Positions 1 to 5,614 of a stretch of 5,614 nucleotides of DNA are shown here, piece by piece. The first letter of the stretch is position 1; each line of letters opens with the position of its first letter. Made by a program: the position numbers and the translations under genes. The stretch lies in contig JAUMYC010000001.1 in NCBI GenBank assembly GCA_030528845.1, forward strand, positions 39,533 through 45,146, written 5' to 3'. Origin of the DNA: Eubacteriales bacterium (lineage in GTDB: Bacteria; Bacillota_A; Clostridia; Christensenellales; Aristaeellaceae). The notes beneath the pieces are model-generated. The model had not been told where the DNA came from. It did not search any database and saw nothing but the letters and a program-made list of their open reading frames with translations.

Positions 1-571
1 AGTCCGCATGGCACACGCTCATGGGCAGGCTCTCGGGCAGTTCAAGCTGCGCAAGCTCCTCCAGATACCACTTGAGCTTCTCCGGCTTGTCATATCTGCG
101 CGCGTATTCCCGCGCCAGCCTCTCACACAGCTCCGGCCCGTAGTTCCAACGGTGCTCCGTCGTTTCCGGACGGAAGCCGTTGAGCAGCAGCACGAGCCAC
201 GCCGCAGCGCGGGCCGCGCTCAGGCGCCGCCCGTCCGTCCATTCGCCGGCGTGTTCTCCCGGCAGAAAATGAAACAGCGCGCAGCTCTTCCCCTCCCATC
301 CGCCCAGCACAGCGCCCTGTGCGACGCGCGGCTTGGGGCAGGGATATCCCTTTGCCGAGAGCACCGCCAGCGTTTCGAGCTCAAAATACGCCTGCTCCTT
401 TGTGCGGTTTTCATACAGCCGCAGCACATACTTTCCGCTCTGCGCCGTGACCAAATAATTCGTCTGCGTACTGCCCCGCTCGATCGGCACGGCCTCGAGC
501 ACCTCGCCGATTCCGTACGGCGCGCACAGAGCGCGGATCTGCTCCATAGAGAGCATCGTCTTCACCGCCAT
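1..571 (-). CDS. APH-fold kinase, type II homoserine kinase-like (C-terminus beyond window)
   Basis: This is the N-terminal 190 codons of a small-molecule kinase with the aminoglycoside phosphotransferase / protein-kinase-like fold. Visible features are a GSTQTNYLV glycine-rich segment (residues 33-41) followed by a YVLRLYENR strand (48-56), as in ThrB type II homoserine kinases and related sugar or choline kinases. A GYPCPKP stretch (75-81) and a hinge-like HFLPGE (101-106) follow. The last residues are CHAD (187-190), the start of the catalytic H-x-D loop, so the metal-binding part lies outside the window. The start at 571 is preceded by AAGGGAGG (579-586) with a 7-nt gap. An in-frame ATG at 595 lies almost at the predicted transcription start and is less likely. 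Family membership is well supported. Homoserine as substrate is an inference, since this superfamily changes substrate easily and no threonine-pathway gene is in view. It is transcribed divergently from the DUF1653-ribokinase operon. Confidence 0.82.
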   Translation of the reverse strand, partial: MAVKTMLSMEQIRALCAPYGIGEVLEAVPIERGSTQTNYLVTAQSGKYVLRLYENRTKEQAYFELETLAVLSAKGYPCPKPRVAQGAVLGGWEGKSCALFHFLPGEHAGEWTDGRRLSAARAAAWLVLLLNGFRPETTEHRWNYGPELCERLAREYARRYDKPEKLKWYLEELAQLELPESLPMSVCHAD

Positions 572-578
572 TTTCCCG

Positions 579-586
579 CCTCCCTT
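579..586 (-). promoter_or_regulatory. Ribosome binding site deciding the kinase start
   Basis: AAGGGAGG reads on the minus strand 7 nt before the ATG at 571. It lies inside the codons that the alternative upstream ATG (595-593) would add. Together with the predicted transcription start near 593, this favours the downstream start. Confidence 0.75.
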
Positions 587-599
587 CGTCCTCATGTCT

Positions 600-628
600 A
601 TGATACCGCTTTTCCTGCGCACGCGCAA
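600..628 (-). promoter_or_regulatory. Sigma-A-type promoter of the kinase gene
   Basis: On the minus strand, TTGCGC (628-623) is followed after exactly 17 nt by TATCAT (605-600). Transcription would start near 593, giving a short leader of about 22 nt before the ATG at 571. The -35 matches 4 of 6 and the -10 matches 5 of 6 consensus bases. It abuts the -35 of the divergent promoter. Confidence 0.7.
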
Positions 629-657
629 TTGCCTTTCCGCCCAAGGAGGGGTATAAT
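629..657 (+). promoter_or_regulatory. Sigma-A-type promoter of the DUF1653-rbsK operon
   Basis: TTGCCT (629-634), a 17-nt spacer and a perfect TATAAT (652-657). The predicted start is near 664, which leaves a leader of about 36 nt. A GGGGAGG ribosome binding site (686-692) stands 7 nt before the ATG at 700. The -35 shares the palindrome GCAATTGC (625-632) with the opposing promoter. Confidence 0.8.
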
Positions 658-699
658 GATAGCGAAACGGAACGCATAAAAAAACGGGGAGGCGGGTTC

Positions 700-930
700 A
701 TGCATCCGAAAAAGGGCGTCTACAGACATTTCAAGGGCAATCTTTATCAGCTGCTCGATATCGCACGGCACTCCGAAACGCTCGAGGAGATGGTCGTTTA
801 TCGGGCCCTGTACGGCGAGCGCGGCGTATGGGTGCGCCCGCTGTCGATGTGGTCGGAAACCGTGCGCGTGGAGGGCCGTCCCGTTGCGCGCTTCACCTAT
901 ATTGCGGAAAAGGAAGAGGATATCAAATGA
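700..930 (+). CDS. DUF1653 domain protein
   Basis: A 76-residue protein that is nearly all one DUF1653 domain. The family signature is clear: YRHFKGNLYQLL (8-19), ARHSETLEEMVVYRALYG (22-39), the VWVRPLSMW block (43-51) and a closing RFTYI (64-68). The molecular function of DUF1653 is not known to me; the proteins are small, soluble and widespread in bacteria. There is no signal peptide or membrane segment. The start is fixed by GGGGAGG 7 nt upstream and by a good promoter. The TGA stop overlaps the ribokinase ATG by the ATGA arrangement, so the two are almost certainly co-transcribed and probably translationally coupled. This does not by itself imply a functional link with ribose metabolism. 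Confidence 0.9.
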   Translation: MHPKKGVYRHFKGNLYQLLDIARHSETLEEMVVYRALYGERGVWVRPLSMWSETVRVEGRPVARFTYIAEKEEDIK

Positions 931-1847
931 TCGAGAAGAACGGCATCTGCGTGCTGGGCAGCCTGAATGTGGACCTTACCTGCGCCGTCGAGCGCTTTCA
1001 CGCCCCGGGAGAGACGATCACCGGCAAGGATTTTCATATCTACACCGGCGGCAAGGGCGGCAATCAGGCCGTCGCCGCGGCAAAGCTGGGGCAGAAGGTG
1101 GGCATGGTCGCGTGCGTGGGCGACGACGACAACGGCCGGCTCTATCTGAACACGCTCAAGGAACTGGGGATCGACACGGAATACGTGCGCGTGGTCGAGG
1201 GCGTGCCCACGGGCGTCGCGCTGATCGAAGTCAACGAAGAAGGGGAAAACCGCATCGTGGTCGTGCCCGGCGCGAACGCCGAGATGAACGCGGACAAGGC
1301 GCTCGAGGCGCATTTGATGTTCATGCACTGCAAGGTGCTGCTTCTGCAGATGGAGACCCCCGTCGAAAGCGCCATCTGCGCGGCGGAGCTGGCCAAGCTC
1401 GGCGGAGCCACCGTCATCCTCGACCCGGCCCCGGCGCAGCCCATCCCGGAGCGCCTGCTCAAGTCGGTCGATTATGTCACCCCGAACGAGACCGAGCTGA
1501 ACATCCTCACCGGCATGCCCACGGCCCTTGCAGAGGACAGCCTGCACGCCTGCCGCAAGCTCATCGAAATGGGCGCGAAAAAGGTGCTGCATAAGCGCGG
1601 GGCCGAGGGCGCGCTGCTGGTCACCCCGGAGGGGCAAAACCTCTTCTTTGCGCGGCGCGTGCCCGTGGCGGATACCACCGCCGCCGGGGATACCTTCAAC
1701 GCCGCCTTCGCCGCCGGGCTCGTGATGGGCCTGGGCGAGCACGACGCCGTATGTCTGGCCAATTCCGCCGCAGCGCTCTCCGTGATGGGCGAAGGCGCGC
1801 AGCAGGCCATGCCCACCCTCGCCGAGGCCATCGGCTTTGTGGAATAA
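927..1847 (+). CDS. rbsK: Ribokinase (PfkB family)
   Basis: A 306-residue PfkB-family sugar kinase, the usual ribokinase length (E. coli RbsK is about 309). It should phosphorylate D-ribose to ribose 5-phosphate with ATP in the cytoplasm. Seen in the sequence: the N-terminal GSLNVDLT (11-18) with the substrate-binding Asp16; the first PfkB signature GGKGGNQAVAAAKLG (41-55); Glu143 in QMETP; PNETEL (186-191); and the second signature DTTAAGDTFNAAFAAG (249-264), with catalytic base Asp255 in the AAGD anion hole. The ATG at 927 is chosen because the protein then begins right at the conserved GSLN strand and overlaps the DUF1653 stop as ATGA, with AGGAAGAGGA (911-920) just upstream. The longer frame from 828 would overlap DUF1653 by about 100 nt. 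One departure is KRG (223-225), where classical ribokinases have TLG; other PfkB sugar kinases carry KRG-like forms. No ribose transporter or repressor is nearby, so another sugar, such as deoxyribose, remains possible. Confidence 0.9.
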   Translation: MIEKNGICVLGSLNVDLTCAVERFHAPGETITGKDFHIYTGGKGGNQAVAAAKLGQKVGMVACVGDDDNGRLYLNTLKELGIDTEYVRVVEGVPTGVALIEVNEEGENRIVVVPGANAEMNADKALEAHLMFMHCKVLLLQMETPVESAICAAELAKLGGATVILDPAPAQPIPERLLKSVDYVTPNETELNILTGMPTALAEDSLHACRKLIEMGAKKVLHKRGAEGALLVTPEGQNLFFARRVPVADTTAAGDTFNAAFAAGLVMGLGEHDAVCLANSAAALSVMGEGAQQAMPTLAEAIGFVE

Positions 1848-1874
1848 TTCGCCCTCTTTGCAAATGGAACTTCG

Positions 1875-1922
1875 GCGCGCGTCCGCATGTCTTAGAATTG
1901 CATGCGGGCGCGCTTCATTATT
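1875..1922 (+). terminator. Probable intrinsic terminator after rbsK
   Basis: The arms GCGCGC-GT-CCGCATG (1875-1889) and CATGCGGGCGCGC (1901-1913) form a 13-bp GC-rich stem with a 2-nt bulge (GT, 1881-1882) and an 11-nt loop. TTCATTATT (1914-1922) follows. The T-tract is interrupted, so termination may be incomplete, but the site is 28 nt after the rbsK stop and before the next promoter. Confidence 0.7.
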
Positions 1923-1935
1923 AACCCTACGGGGG

Positions 1936-1963
1936 TTTCAACTTCCCAAATTCATGGTATTAT
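1936..1963 (+). promoter_or_regulatory. Extended -10 promoter of the thioredoxin-like gene
   Basis: TGGTATTAT (1955-1963) contains an extended -10 (TG, one base, TATTAT). TTTCAA (1936-1941), 16 nt upstream, is a weak -35. An overlapping TATATA (1961-1966) with TTCAAC (1937-1942) at 18 nt is an alternative. The region is a clear AT-rich island in GC-rich surroundings. The predicted start near 1970 leaves a leader of about 44 nt. Confidence 0.6.
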
Positions 1964-2013
1964 ATATAGGCAGTATTTTTTGCACAAACCACCGTTGTAT
2001 CGGAGGCATCATT

Positions 2014-3024
2014 ATGAAAAAAGCTCTTGTTTCCATTCTGCTCATGCTGTCCCTGCTCTTCCCCTGTGCGCTTGCGGAGAGTGCCGACTACGGCGACCCG
2101 CACTATCAATTCCAGTTTCCGACGCTCTGCACCGATCTCTACGTCTCCCCGGCTTGGGAAGAGTACCTTATAACCACCGACAATATCATCAGCATTCAAG
2201 ACTATGACTCCGTCGAACAAGCCCGTGCCGACGGCGCATCTTCGATCTTCTATTATGCAGAAAACGCCCGGGGCCTCTTCGAGGCAGAGGGCTTGGAAAG
2301 AATCATAGAAGTCGGCATCCCGCTGGCCGGCGTCGTGCTGTATCCCGCCGGCAAGACGGCGCAGGAGTACAGCCCGGAAGGCTTTGCACACCGCGACGTC
2401 CACACCAACGAGAAGTTCAGCATCGCCATCGTCTGGAGTACCGAGCCGGACTTCCCGGAGGATCTGCCCGCAGACACCCGCGAGACGCTCGAGCTGATCA
2501 TCGCTTCCTATCGCGACACGGACCTCTATTACCGCGTCACGCCGCCCATTCTCGGTCTGGGCGTCTTTGAGACCACCGACGTCTACGGCGAGCCTGTCAG
2601 CCATGCCGACGTCTTTGACGGCGCGAAGCTGACCGTCGTCAACGCATGGGCCACCTTCTGCCAGCCCTGTCTGAAGGAAATGCCCTATCTGGGCGAGCTG
2701 GCCGAGGAATATGCCGACAAGGGCGTGCAGTTTATCGGCATCCCCACCGACATCATGATGGTGACCGACAACACCGTCATCGACGAGGAATACCTGGAGC
2801 TGGCCCTCCGCTATATCGAAAGCACCGGCGCAGACGCCTACACCCACCTCATCCCCGACGCGGTCATCAACGAGGATCTGCTCGACGCGGTCATCTATGT
2901 GCCCAGCACCTGGTTCTTCGACGAGCACGGCAACCTGATCAGCGACACCATCACCGGCGCCTACTCCAAAGAACAGTGGGCGGCAATGATCGAAGAATAT
3001 CTGGCCATCGCGCAGGGCGAATGA
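2014..3024 (+). CDS. Secreted TlpA/ResA-like thioredoxin-fold protein
   Basis: A 336-residue exported protein. Residues 1-21 form a Sec signal peptide: MKK, a hydrophobic core (4-16), then an ALA cleavage site before ESADYG. Cys18 lacks a proper lipobox, so a lipoprotein is unlikely. Residues 22 to about 175 are not recognised. They look compact and mixed alpha/beta, opening with YQFQFP and ending in LELIIASYRDT; a PsbP/DcrB-like fold is only a guess. Residues about 176-336 are a TlpA/ResA-type thioredoxin domain: VVNAWATFCQPCLKEMPYL (208-226) with the redox pair Cys216/Cys219, and VPSTWFFDEHG (296-306) with the cis-Pro297. Such proteins exchange thiols outside the membrane. The ATG at 2014 has GGAGG (2002-2006) 7 nt upstream and begins the signal peptide. 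The open frame reaches back to 1837, but that part covers the terminator and promoter. No CcdA or cytochrome partner is in view, so the redox partner is unknown. Confidence 0.87.
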   Translation: MKKALVSILLMLSLLFPCALAESADYGDPHYQFQFPTLCTDLYVSPAWEEYLITTDNIISIQDYDSVEQARADGASSIFYYAENARGLFEAEGLERIIEVGIPLAGVVLYPAGKTAQEYSPEGFAHRDVHTNEKFSIAIVWSTEPDFPEDLPADTRETLELIIASYRDTDLYYRVTPPILGLGVFETTDVYGEPVSHADVFDGAKLTVVNAWATFCQPCLKEMPYLGELAEEYADKGVQFIGIPTDIMMVTDNTVIDEEYLELALRYIESTGADAYTHLIPDAVINEDLLDAVIYVPSTWFFDEHGNLISDTITGAYSKEQWAAMIEEYLAIAQGE

Positions 3025-3063
3025 CCCCCCTTCCTCCGATTGCCAGCACAGTCAAAAAGCGTC

Positions 3064-3095
3064 TGCCGCGACGGTCTTGTCAGCCGCTCGCGGCA
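3064..3095. repeat. Inverted repeat over the lon promoter, possible operator
   Basis: TGCCGCGA (3064-3071) and TCGCGGCA (3088-3095) are perfect inverted copies separated by 16 bp and bracketing the -35 box. A nested shorter repeat, GCCGC-TC-GCGGC (3083-3094), lies in the spacer. The position suits a repressor site. It does not match the CIRCE (HrcA) element. No T-run follows, so it is a poor terminator for the upstream gene. GC-rich chance palindromes are common, so confidence is moderate. Confidence 0.4.
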
Positions 3096-3105
3096 ACGCT
3101 ATAAT
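3077..3105 (+). promoter_or_regulatory. Sigma-A-type promoter of lon
   Basis: TTGTCA (3077-3082), a 17-nt spacer and a perfect TATAAT (3100-3105) match the consensus in 11 of 12 positions. Transcription should start near 3112, giving a leader of about 46 nt. It is among the strongest-looking promoters in the window, which fits a constitutively expressed protease. Confidence 0.85.
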
Positions 3106-3111
3106 ATACCC

Positions 3112-3126
3112 GTCTGCCCCGCAGAC
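3112..3126 (+). promoter_or_regulatory. Hairpin at the predicted 5' end of the lon mRNA
   Basis: GTCTGC (3112-3117), CCC and GCAGAC (3121-3126) form a 6-bp stem with a 3-nt loop that begins almost exactly at the predicted transcription start. Such 5'-terminal stems can stabilise mRNA in other systems; that role here is inference. The lon ribosome binding site at 3145-3150 stays free. Confidence 0.45.
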
Positions 3127-3157
3127 CGTTCGCAAAAGATACCCGGGAGGATACAAA

Positions 3158-5497
3158 ATGGATCGCCTTACCACCGAAAAACAACCCACGACGAGCATGC
3201 TGCCCATGGTCGCGCTGCGCGGGCTCGTCGCATTTCCGAATATGATGCTGCATTTCGACGTAGGACGCGACCGCTCGATCCGCGCCGTAGAACAGGCGAT
3301 GAAAGAAGAGAGCCGCATCTTCGCCGTCGCGCAGCGTGAGCTCGCCGTGGAGACCCCCGTTCTGGACGACCTCTACACCGTCGGCACCATCATCGTCGTC
3401 AAGCAGATCCTCCGCCTGCCGGACGGAGCGATGCGCGTGCTCGCCTTCGGCGAGAGCCGCGGCATGCTCATCGACACCGCCGAGCTCGACGGAGTGACCT
3501 ATGCCGAATATAAAAAAATGCCCCGCAGGCGTCCGGAAGAGGATATCGAGATCGACACCATGGTGCGCATGGCCAAAGAAGCCTTCGCCCGCTTCGTGCG
3601 CGGCAAGGGAGATTTCTCCATGGAGCTCATGGAGACCATCGTCGACGAAAACGACGTGACCATCCTGCCGGACGTGATCGCCGCGAATGCCTTTCACGAG
3701 CTCTGGGACAAGCAGAAGGTGCTGGAGTGCCGCTCGCTCAAGCTGCGCTATCAGACCGTGCTGGAGATCCTCGAGCGCGAAACGCAGATGCAGGCGGTCG
3801 AAAAGCGCATCCAGAACCTCGTGCGCGAGAGCATCGACAAGAACCAAAAGCAGTATTACCTGCGCGAGCAGCTGCGTGTGATCAAGACCGAGCTGGGCGA
3901 AGACGAGGAAGGCGCCGTGGACCAGCTGCGCGAGCAGCTGGAAAAGAGCGCCGTGTACGGCGAGGCCCGGGAAATGGCCGAGCGCGAGCTCAGGCGCATG
4001 TCGCATATGGCCCCCGGTACGCCGGAGCTCTCCGTCAGCCGCGGCTATCTCGAATTTCTGCTGGAGCTGCCCTGGAAAAAGACGCCGGAGAAGCCCTTTA
4101 AGATCGAAAAGGCGCGCAAAATCCTCGAAAACGAGCATTTCGGTCTCGATAAGGTCAAGCAGCGCGTGCTGGAATACCTCGCGGTGCGCGCGCTCAACCC
4201 GCAGGGCAAAGCGCCCATCCTCTGTCTCGTCGGCGCGCCCGGCGTGGGCAAGACCAGCGTCGCCCGCTCCATCGCCAACGCCCTGAACCGCAAATTCGTG
4301 CGCATGAGCCTCGGCGGCCTGCATGACGAGGCCGAGATCCGCGGCCACAGGCGCACCTACATCGGCGCGATGCCCGGCCGCATCCTCTCCCTTCTGCGCC
4401 AGTGCGGCGCGGACAACCCCGTCTTCCTGCTCGACGAGATCGACAAGCTGACCAGCGACATGCGCGGCGACCCGGCCAGCGCGCTGCTCGAAGCGCTCGA
4501 CCCGGAGCAGAACGCCACCTTCTCCGACCACTATCTCGAGGCCCCCTACGACCTCTCCCGCGTGCTCTTCGTCACCACGGCGAACACAAGCGACACCATC
4601 CCCGGCCCGCTGCTCGACCGCATGGAGCTGATCGAAGTGCCCTCCTATACGCTCGAGGAAAAGGTGCAGATCGCCAAGAGGCACCTCCTGCCCAAGCAGT
4701 TCAAGGAGCACGCGCTGGCCAAGGGACAGGTCAAGGTCAGCGAGGCCGTGCTCCGGCAGATCATCGAGGGCTACACCGCCGAGGCGGGCGTGCGCACGCT
4801 GGAGCGCCAGCTGCAGGCCGTGCTGCGCAAGAGCGCGGTGAAGCTGCTGGAAATGCCCGAGGAGGAGCGCAAGAGCGTGAACGTGACCCCCGCGCTGCTG
4901 GAGGAATTCCTGGGCGTGCCCTATCACAACCCCAAGGCGGGCTCCAAAGAGCCGGAGACCGGCGTGGTCAACGGCCTTGCGTGGACGAGCATCGGCGGCA
5001 AGACCATGCCCGTGGAAGCCACCGTCATGCCCGGCAGCGGACATATCGAGCTCACCGGCCAGCTCGGCGATGTGATGAAGGAATCCGCCCGCACGGCCTA
5101 TTCCTATCTGCGCAGCCATTCCGATCAATACAAGATCGACAGCGAGTTCAACCGGAAGATGGACCTGCACATCCACGTGCCGGAGGGCGCGGTGCCCAAG
5201 GACGGCCCTTCCGCAGGCGTGGCGCTCACCTGCGCCATGCTCTCCGCCATCACCGGCAAGCCCGCGCGGCAGGACGTCGCCATGACCGGCGAGATCACCC
5301 TGCGCGGCAAGGTGCTGCCCATCGGCGGCGTGAAGGAAAAGCTGCTGGCCGCCTATCGCATGGGCATCTCCACGGTGCTCGTGCCGGAGGAAAACAAAAA
5401 GGATCTGGTCGAGATCCCCTCCGAGGTGCGCGCCAAGCTCGACGTACACACCATCTCCGGCGTCGATCAGGCCATCTCCATCATCTTCGACGTCTGA
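3158..5497 (+). CDS. lon: ATP-dependent protease Lon (LonA, S16)
   Basis: A 779-residue cytoplasmic AAA+ protease, near the usual LonA length (E. coli 784, B. subtilis 774), that degrades misfolded and some regulatory proteins. The N-terminal substrate domain starts at [13 protein letters not shown] (15-27). A helical linker follows (about 206-300, including [16 protein letters not shown] 228-243). The AAA+ module has Walker [10 protein letters not shown] (359-367, Lys365), Walker [10 protein letters not shown] (422-430), sensor-1 Asn476, the likely arginine finger Arg488 and sensor-2 Arg546 in AGVRTLER. The protease domain has PKDGPSAG (680-687) with nucleophile Ser685 and [10 protein letters not shown] (723-732) with Lys728, 43 residues later as in other Lon proteins. 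All catalytic residues are present, so the enzyme should be active. Walker A has Ala360 where Pro is usual. The ATG at 3158 has GGGAGG (3145-3150) 7 nt upstream. Extending to 3077 would begin inside the promoter. Lon's ATP-driven hexamer is known from the family. Confidence 0.98.
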   Translation: MDRLTTEKQPTTSMLPMVALRGLVAFPNMMLHFDVGRDRSIRAVEQAMKEESRIFAVAQRELAVETPVLDDLYTVGTIIVVKQILRLPDGAMRVLAFGESRGMLIDTAELDGVTYAEYKKMPRRRPEEDIEIDTMVRMAKEAFARFVRGKGDFSMELMETIVDENDVTILPDVIAANAFHELWDKQKVLECRSLKLRYQTVLEILERETQMQAVEKRIQNLVRESIDKNQKQYYLREQLRVIKTELGEDEEGAVDQLREQLEKSAVYGEAREMAERELRRMSHMAPGTPELSVSRGYLEFLLELPWKKTPEKPFKIEKARKILENEHFGLDKVKQRVLEYLAVRALNPQGKAPILCLVGAPGVGKTSVARSIANALNRKFVRMSLGGLHDEAEIRGHRRTYIGAMPGRILSLLRQCGADNPVFLLDEIDKLTSDMRGDPASALLEALDPEQNATFSDHYLEAPYDLSRVLFVTTANTSDTIPGPLLDRMELIEVPSYTLEEKVQIAKRHLLPKQFKEHALAKGQVKVSEAVLRQIIEGYTAEAGVRTLERQLQAVLRKSAVKLLEMPEEERKSVNVTPALLEEFLGVPYHNPKAGSKEPETGVVNGLAWTSIGGKTMPVEATVMPGSGHIELTGQLGDVMKESARTAYSYLRSHSDQYKIDSEFNRKMDLHIHVPEGAVPKDGPSAGVALTCAMLSAITGKPARQDVAMTGEITLRGKVLPIGGVKEKLLAAYRMGISTVLVPEENKKDLVEIPSEVRAKLDVHTISGVDQAISIIFDV

Positions 5498-5516
5498 TCC
5501 CGACCACAACATCTCA

Positions 5517-5547
5517 CCGGCTGCAGCGCGACTGCAGCCGGCATTTT
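5517..5547 (+). terminator. Hairpin between lon and the next gene
   Basis: CCGGCTGCAG (5517-5526) and CTGCAGCCGG (5532-5541) form a perfect 10-bp stem with a 5-nt loop, followed by CATTTT (5542-5547). It looks like an intrinsic terminator with a short T-tract. No promoter is visible between lon and the next gene, whose ribosome binding site starts at 5548, directly after the Ts. It may therefore act as a partial terminator that lowers downstream expression or as a 3' stabiliser of lon mRNA. Confidence 0.7.
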
Positions 5548-5561
5548 GGAGGAAACCGATT

Positions 5562-5614
5562 ATGAAGATCCGAACCGGGCGCTTTGTGACTTCGCTCGAT
5601 TCCCTGAAATCCTT
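5562..5614 (+). CDS. engB: Probable ribosome-assembly GTPase EngB/YsxC (first 17 codons)
   Basis: Only 17 complete codons are in the window, reading MKIRTGRFVTSLDSLKS. The opening matches the usual MKIxxxxFVTS start of EngB (YihA/YsxC) proteins, GTPases that help mature the 50S ribosomal subunit. In Firmicutes engB/ysxC commonly lies directly after lon, which agrees. GGAGGAAA (5548-5555) supplies the ribosome binding site, 9 nt from GGAGG to the ATG. The GTP-binding motifs lie beyond the right edge, so the name rests on a short N-terminus plus gene order. It probably depends on read-through from the lon promoter past the hairpin. Confidence 0.68.
   Translation, partial: MKIRTGRFVTSLDSLKS

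Noticed and set aside
8..679. A plus-strand 223-codon frame at the left end
   Set aside because: It lies antisense to the APH-fold kinase, is Arg/Pro/His-rich and has no ribosome binding site. It also runs through both divergent promoters.
1923..1937. Small hairpin AACCC/GGGTT before the thioredoxin-like gene
   Set aside because: Only 5 bp, without a convincing T-tract or conservation evidence; too weak to call.
1837..2013. A 59-residue N-terminal extension of the thioredoxin-like protein
   Set aside because: It would overlap the end of rbsK, the terminator and the promoter, and would bury the signal peptide. The ATG at 2014 has its own ribosome binding site.
1960..2928. A 322-codon antisense frame over the thioredoxin-like gene
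   Set aside because: It is the shadow of a gene with a signal peptide, CxxC and cis-Pro. It has no family-like sequence of its own.
3050..3066. Possible CtsR site upstream of lon (AGTCAAA then AAG)
   Set aside because: The first heptad fits, but the second (CGTCTGC) matches only GTC. One half-site is expected by chance.
3080..5512. An 810-codon open frame antisense to nearly all of lon
   Set aside because: It mirrors a certain gene. In GC-rich sequence the sense strand rarely uses the codons that would read as stops on the other strand. The translation is His/Gly/Ala/Leu-rich with no recognisable motif and no supporting start signals.
4402..5565. A 387-codon plus-strand frame overlapping the end of lon
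   Set aside because: It is an out-of-frame, Arg/Ala/Gly-rich reading of lon with no independent support.
1..5614. Mobile elements, CRISPR, tRNA/rRNA, riboswitches or a defence or toxin-antitoxin system
   Set aside because: No transposase or integrase, no terminal repeats, no spaced direct repeats, no cloverleaf, and no long structured leader. Intergenic gaps are all under 170 bp and explained by promoters, terminators and ribosome binding sites.

Overview
The window is an ordinary-looking piece of a fairly GC-rich (about 60% by eye) bacterial chromosome. It reads as a Gram-positive Clostridia-type genome. The evidence is strong GGAGG-type ribosome binding sites about 7 nt before nearly every start, consensus sigma-A-like promoters, a DUF1653 gene, an exported TlpA-like thioredoxin, and lon followed by what looks like engB/ysxC, a gene order known from Firmicutes such as Bacillus subtilis. 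A gut-associated clostridial lineage is a guess; the genus cannot be told from the sequence.

Layout. On the minus strand, 1-571 is the N-terminal 190 codons of an APH-fold small-molecule kinase, closest in pattern to type II homoserine kinase. It runs off the left edge at its catalytic His-x-Asp loop. At 600-657 lies a divergent control region in which two sigma-A-type promoters sit back to back with abutting -35 boxes. To the right, 700-1847 is a two-gene operon, a 76-residue DUF1653 protein and a ribokinase, coupled by an ATGA stop/start overlap and closed by a hairpin at 1875-1922. The next unit, 1955-3024, has its own extended -10 promoter and encodes a 336-residue secreted protein with an unrecognised N-terminal region and a C-terminal TlpA/ResA-like thioredoxin domain (CQPC). 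A near-consensus promoter at 3077-3105 then drives lon (3158-5497, 779 residues, with intact AAA+ and Ser-Lys protease motifs). A perfect 10-bp hairpin follows, and then the first 17 codons of the next gene, probably engB.

How the genes work together. There is no single pathway here. Ribokinase feeds sugar phosphate metabolism, Lon does ATP-dependent protein quality control, EngB assists 50S ribosome assembly, and the thioredoxin-like protein acts outside the membrane. The neighbours look like independent housekeeping transcription units.

I found no mobile element, CRISPR array, tRNA, rRNA or defence cassette, and no convincing new system. The most notable non-coding signals are the exactly symmetric divergent promoter pair (centre 628.5), the inverted repeat over the lon promoter, and hairpins at the predicted lon 5' end and between lon and engB. 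The least understood coding part is the N-terminal half of the thioredoxin-like protein.
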